This document shows, piece after piece, positions 62,499 to 64,000 of a stretch of DNA of 64,000 nt. The position numbers were made by a program, and so were the translations under genes. Under the pieces are notes generated by a model, which saw only the letters and a program-made list of their open reading frames with translations, was not told the DNA's origin and searched no databases. The number at the start of each line of letters is the position of its first letter. Positions within the stretch are counted from its first letter, which is position 1. The DNA comes from Mycobacterium sp. M26 (GTDB taxonomy: Bacteria > Actinomycetota > Actinomycetes > Mycobacteriales > Mycobacteriaceae): NCBI RefSeq assembly GCF_001494595.1, contig NZ_LN929907.1, forward strand, positions 1,369,468-1,433,467. The letters run 5' to 3'.

Positions 62499-63698
62499 TC
62501 AAGCCCCGGAGGTATGCATCATCCCTGCGATGTCCGGATCGAGTTGCTGCAGCGCCACGATGACGGAGATGGGGGCATCGCGGCCGATCTTCGATCGCAC
62601 GGTGGTGGTGCGGCCCTGACGTTCGGGCGGCCGTAACTCCTCGATCCGTGCCTCCAAAGCCGTTGCCAGATCATCGAACTCGACGATCATCCCGGCGATG
62701 ATCAGCAGCTCGGGGTCCAGAAGCGACTCCACCAGCAGTGCGGTGTGAGCGACGCGATCGACCACGTCAGCGATGATTTGCTGACGCGTCGTGCTGTTCG
62801 CCGCCTTCTGGCGCAGCTCGTCGACGTCGACATCCTCATAGGTCAGGCCCGTCGTTTCGGGGGCGGCGGCCTGCATCGCATACAGGGACATATCCGCTTC
62901 GACGCACCCGACCCGGCCGCATCGGCACTGCGCGGTGCTGCCGTAGACCGGGACATGCCCGATCACACCCGCCACTCCGGTCGAGCCGCTGTACGGCCGG
63001 CCGTCGATGATCAGTCCGATACCGAACCGGCCGCCGTGATCGAGGACGACTGCAGAGCGCGCCTCTCGTGCCTCGCCGGCGATGGTCTCGGCCAGAGTGA
63101 TGGCCTTGGTGGAGTCCTGGACTGCCGTCGGGATGCCGAGCTCGCGCGAAATGAGCTTGCCGAGTTCGATATTGGTCCAGCCGAGATCGTGAGAGACGAC
63201 GACCAGCCCGGTGTCGTCGTCGACGAGGCCGGGGATGCAGACGCCGGCAGCAGAGACCCGGCCCCCGTCAGAGTCTTCGATCAGCTTCTTGGCAATCCGG
63301 ATGATCGAGCGGATGACGGCGGAGGGCTCCCGGTCTCCCGTTGGCGTCTGGTTCTGCTGTGAGATGTTGCCGGTCGCATCCGCGAGCATGACCCGAGCCC
63401 TGATGGCGTCGATCTGAATTCCCAGGACCCGCCGAGCCTGCGGGTTGCAGTCGAGCAGGATGCGTGGGCGGCCCCGCATACCCGAACCCTCGATGCGCGA
63501 CTCCAGCTCGACGAGGGTGCCGTCATCGATGAGTTCGGCCACGATCGCGGTGATCGACGGCCGGGGGAGTCCCAGCCGTTCAGCCAGGTCAGCCCTGGCC
63601 AGCGGGCCCGAGGTCCGCAACAGATGCACGACGCGTTGCCGCTGCAGCAGGCGCGCAACCTGTCTGCTTTGACGCACCGAATCCACCGGTTTCAGCAC
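62499..63698 (-). CDS. ROK-family transcriptional regulator
   Basis: 399 aa from ATG 63698. N-terminal winged helix (RQRVVHLLRTSGPLARADLA, ERLGLPRPSITAIVAELI). ROK sugar-binding domain with GVCIPGLVDDDTG and the zinc motif CRCGRVGCVE. Convergent with the kinase. Divergent from the gene starting at 63797, with two direct repeats between, so autoregulation and control of that gene are likely. Effector sugar unknown. Confidence 0.9.
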   Translation of the reverse strand: MLKPVDSVRQSRQVARLLQRQRVVHLLRTSGPLARADLAERLGLPRPSITAIVAELIDDGTLVELESRIEGSGMRGRPRILLDCNPQARRVLGIQIDAIRARVMLADATGNISQQNQTPTGDREPSAVIRSIIRIAKKLIEDSDGGRVSAAGVCIPGLVDDDTGLVVVSHDLGWTNIELGKLISRELGIPTAVQDSTKAITLAETIAGEAREARSAVVLDHGGRFGIGLIIDGRPYSGSTGVAGVIGHVPVYGSTAQCRCGRVGCVEADMSLYAMQAAAPETTGLTYEDVDVDELRQKAANSTTRQQIIADVVDRVAHTALLVESLLDPELLIIAGMIVEFDDLATALEARIEELRPPERQGRTTTVRSKIGRDAPISVIVALQQLDPDIAGMMHTSGA

Positions 63699-63730
63699 AA
63701 CCTCCTTGACTCCGCCATCAGCGGGCTGCT

Positions 63731-63783
63731 ATTAAGTTCGTCACACCAACTAAATCGTATTAAGTACGTCACACCAATTAAAC
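63731..63783. repeat. Two 25-bp direct repeats, probable ROK operators
   Basis: Copies at 63731-63755 and 63759-63783 share ATTAAGT-CGTCACACCAA-TAAA, 28 bp apart. They are AT-rich compared with flanks and lie between the divergent ROK gene and the gene at 63797. Confidence 0.75.
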
Positions 63784-63796
63784 CGGGAGCCGAGCC

Positions 63797-64000
63797 ATGA
63801 CCGCTGTCCGCCCACCTGCCAATCTGCTGCCAGTCGCCGCTCCAGGGAATCGGAAGTCGCGTCGCAAGGCGGCGCGTAACGCGGCGAAGGTCGGGGCGTA
63901 CGGCGGTATCGCGGTCGCTGCATGGCTGACCGGCGCGGTTGCCACCGGGCACGGGGTCGCTGCAGCCGATGCGACGGGCTCCTCGGATTCGTCGTCGTCG
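63797..64000 (+). CDS. N-terminus of a probable exported protein, cut by window edge
   Basis: ATG 63797 (GGGAG about 9 bp upstream), open to the right edge (68 codons seen). Basic start (NRKSRRKAARNAAK), a hydrophobic segment (VGAYGGIAVAAWLTGAVAT), then Ala/Ser/Asp-rich sequence, like the start of a secreted or surface protein. No family can be named from this fragment. Confidence 0.6.
   Translation, partial: MTAVRPPANLLPVAAPGNRKSRRKAARNAAKVGAYGGIAVAAWLTGAVATGHGVAAADATGSSDSSSS

Noticed and set aside
1..64000. tRNA or rRNA genes, or phage att sites marking island ends
   Set aside because: No cloverleaf, rRNA sequence or paired att-like repeats could be recognised by eye in this window.

Overview
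The window looks like a rapidly growing mycobacterium (Mycolicibacterium-type). DNA is GC-rich throughout, and it carries a complete yrbEAB-mceABCDEF operon, a deazaflavin-dependent nitroreductase-like protein, a Ser/Thr protein kinase and several TetR regulators. Roughly the first 46 kb is accessory (island-like) DNA. The remainder is ordinary mycobacterial chromosome.

Layout. (1) 1-13.4 kb: five tightly coupled genes. They are a DUF1998 helicase with a Vsr/REase-like tail, a DrmD-like SNF2 helicase, a large adenine-type DNA methyltransferase, McrB and McrC. This looks like a DISARM-type anti-phage module joined to McrBC. (2) 13.4-18.4 kb: two paralogous orphan proteins, a HTH gene broken by a 23-bp tandem duplication, a conserved orphan protein and an intact-looking IS3-family element. 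(3) 18.6-24.6 kb: a five-gene operon of a C2H2-finger protein, a coiled-coil protein, a divergent Hsp70, a second coiled-coil protein and a small protein; I do not recognise it as a named system. (4) 24.7-31.6 kb, minus strand: a Cas4-like nuclease/RNase H-like/SF1 helicase fusion plus orphan genes, one frameshifted. (5) 32-46.4 kb: an NAD/ADP-ribose region. It has two NrtR-type regulators (one frameshifted), an ADP-ribosylglycohydrolase-phosphatase fusion, a phosphatase-macrodomain-like fusion, PnuC and NadR. Interleaved are metallophosphoesterases, a NERD-helicase, orphan proteins, and three RNA elements resembling the SAM-I/SAM-IV riboswitch clan. Each RNA element is preceded by the same promoter-like block. 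(6) 46.4-58.2 kb: nitroreductase-like gene, double-TetR, secreted DUF3298-like protein, Mce-associated protein and the mce operon. (7) 58.4-64 kb: TetR/carotenoid oxygenase divergent pair, a kinase with an extracellular solute-binding sensor, a ROK regulator with direct-repeat operators, and the start of a gene running off the right edge.

How parts fit. Region 1 is best read as phage defence. Region 3 is a candidate defence or stress module. Region 5 joins NAD salvage (PnuC, NadR, NrtR) to enzymes acting on ADP-ribose and its phosphates, with a possible shared riboswitch regulon beside it. Several genes carry one-base losses in G/C runs (about 28.56, 34.60 and 55.14 kb) or short tandem duplications (15.36 and 43.39 kb). 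These may be real decay or variation, or assembly errors; raw-read checking is needed before interpreting them.
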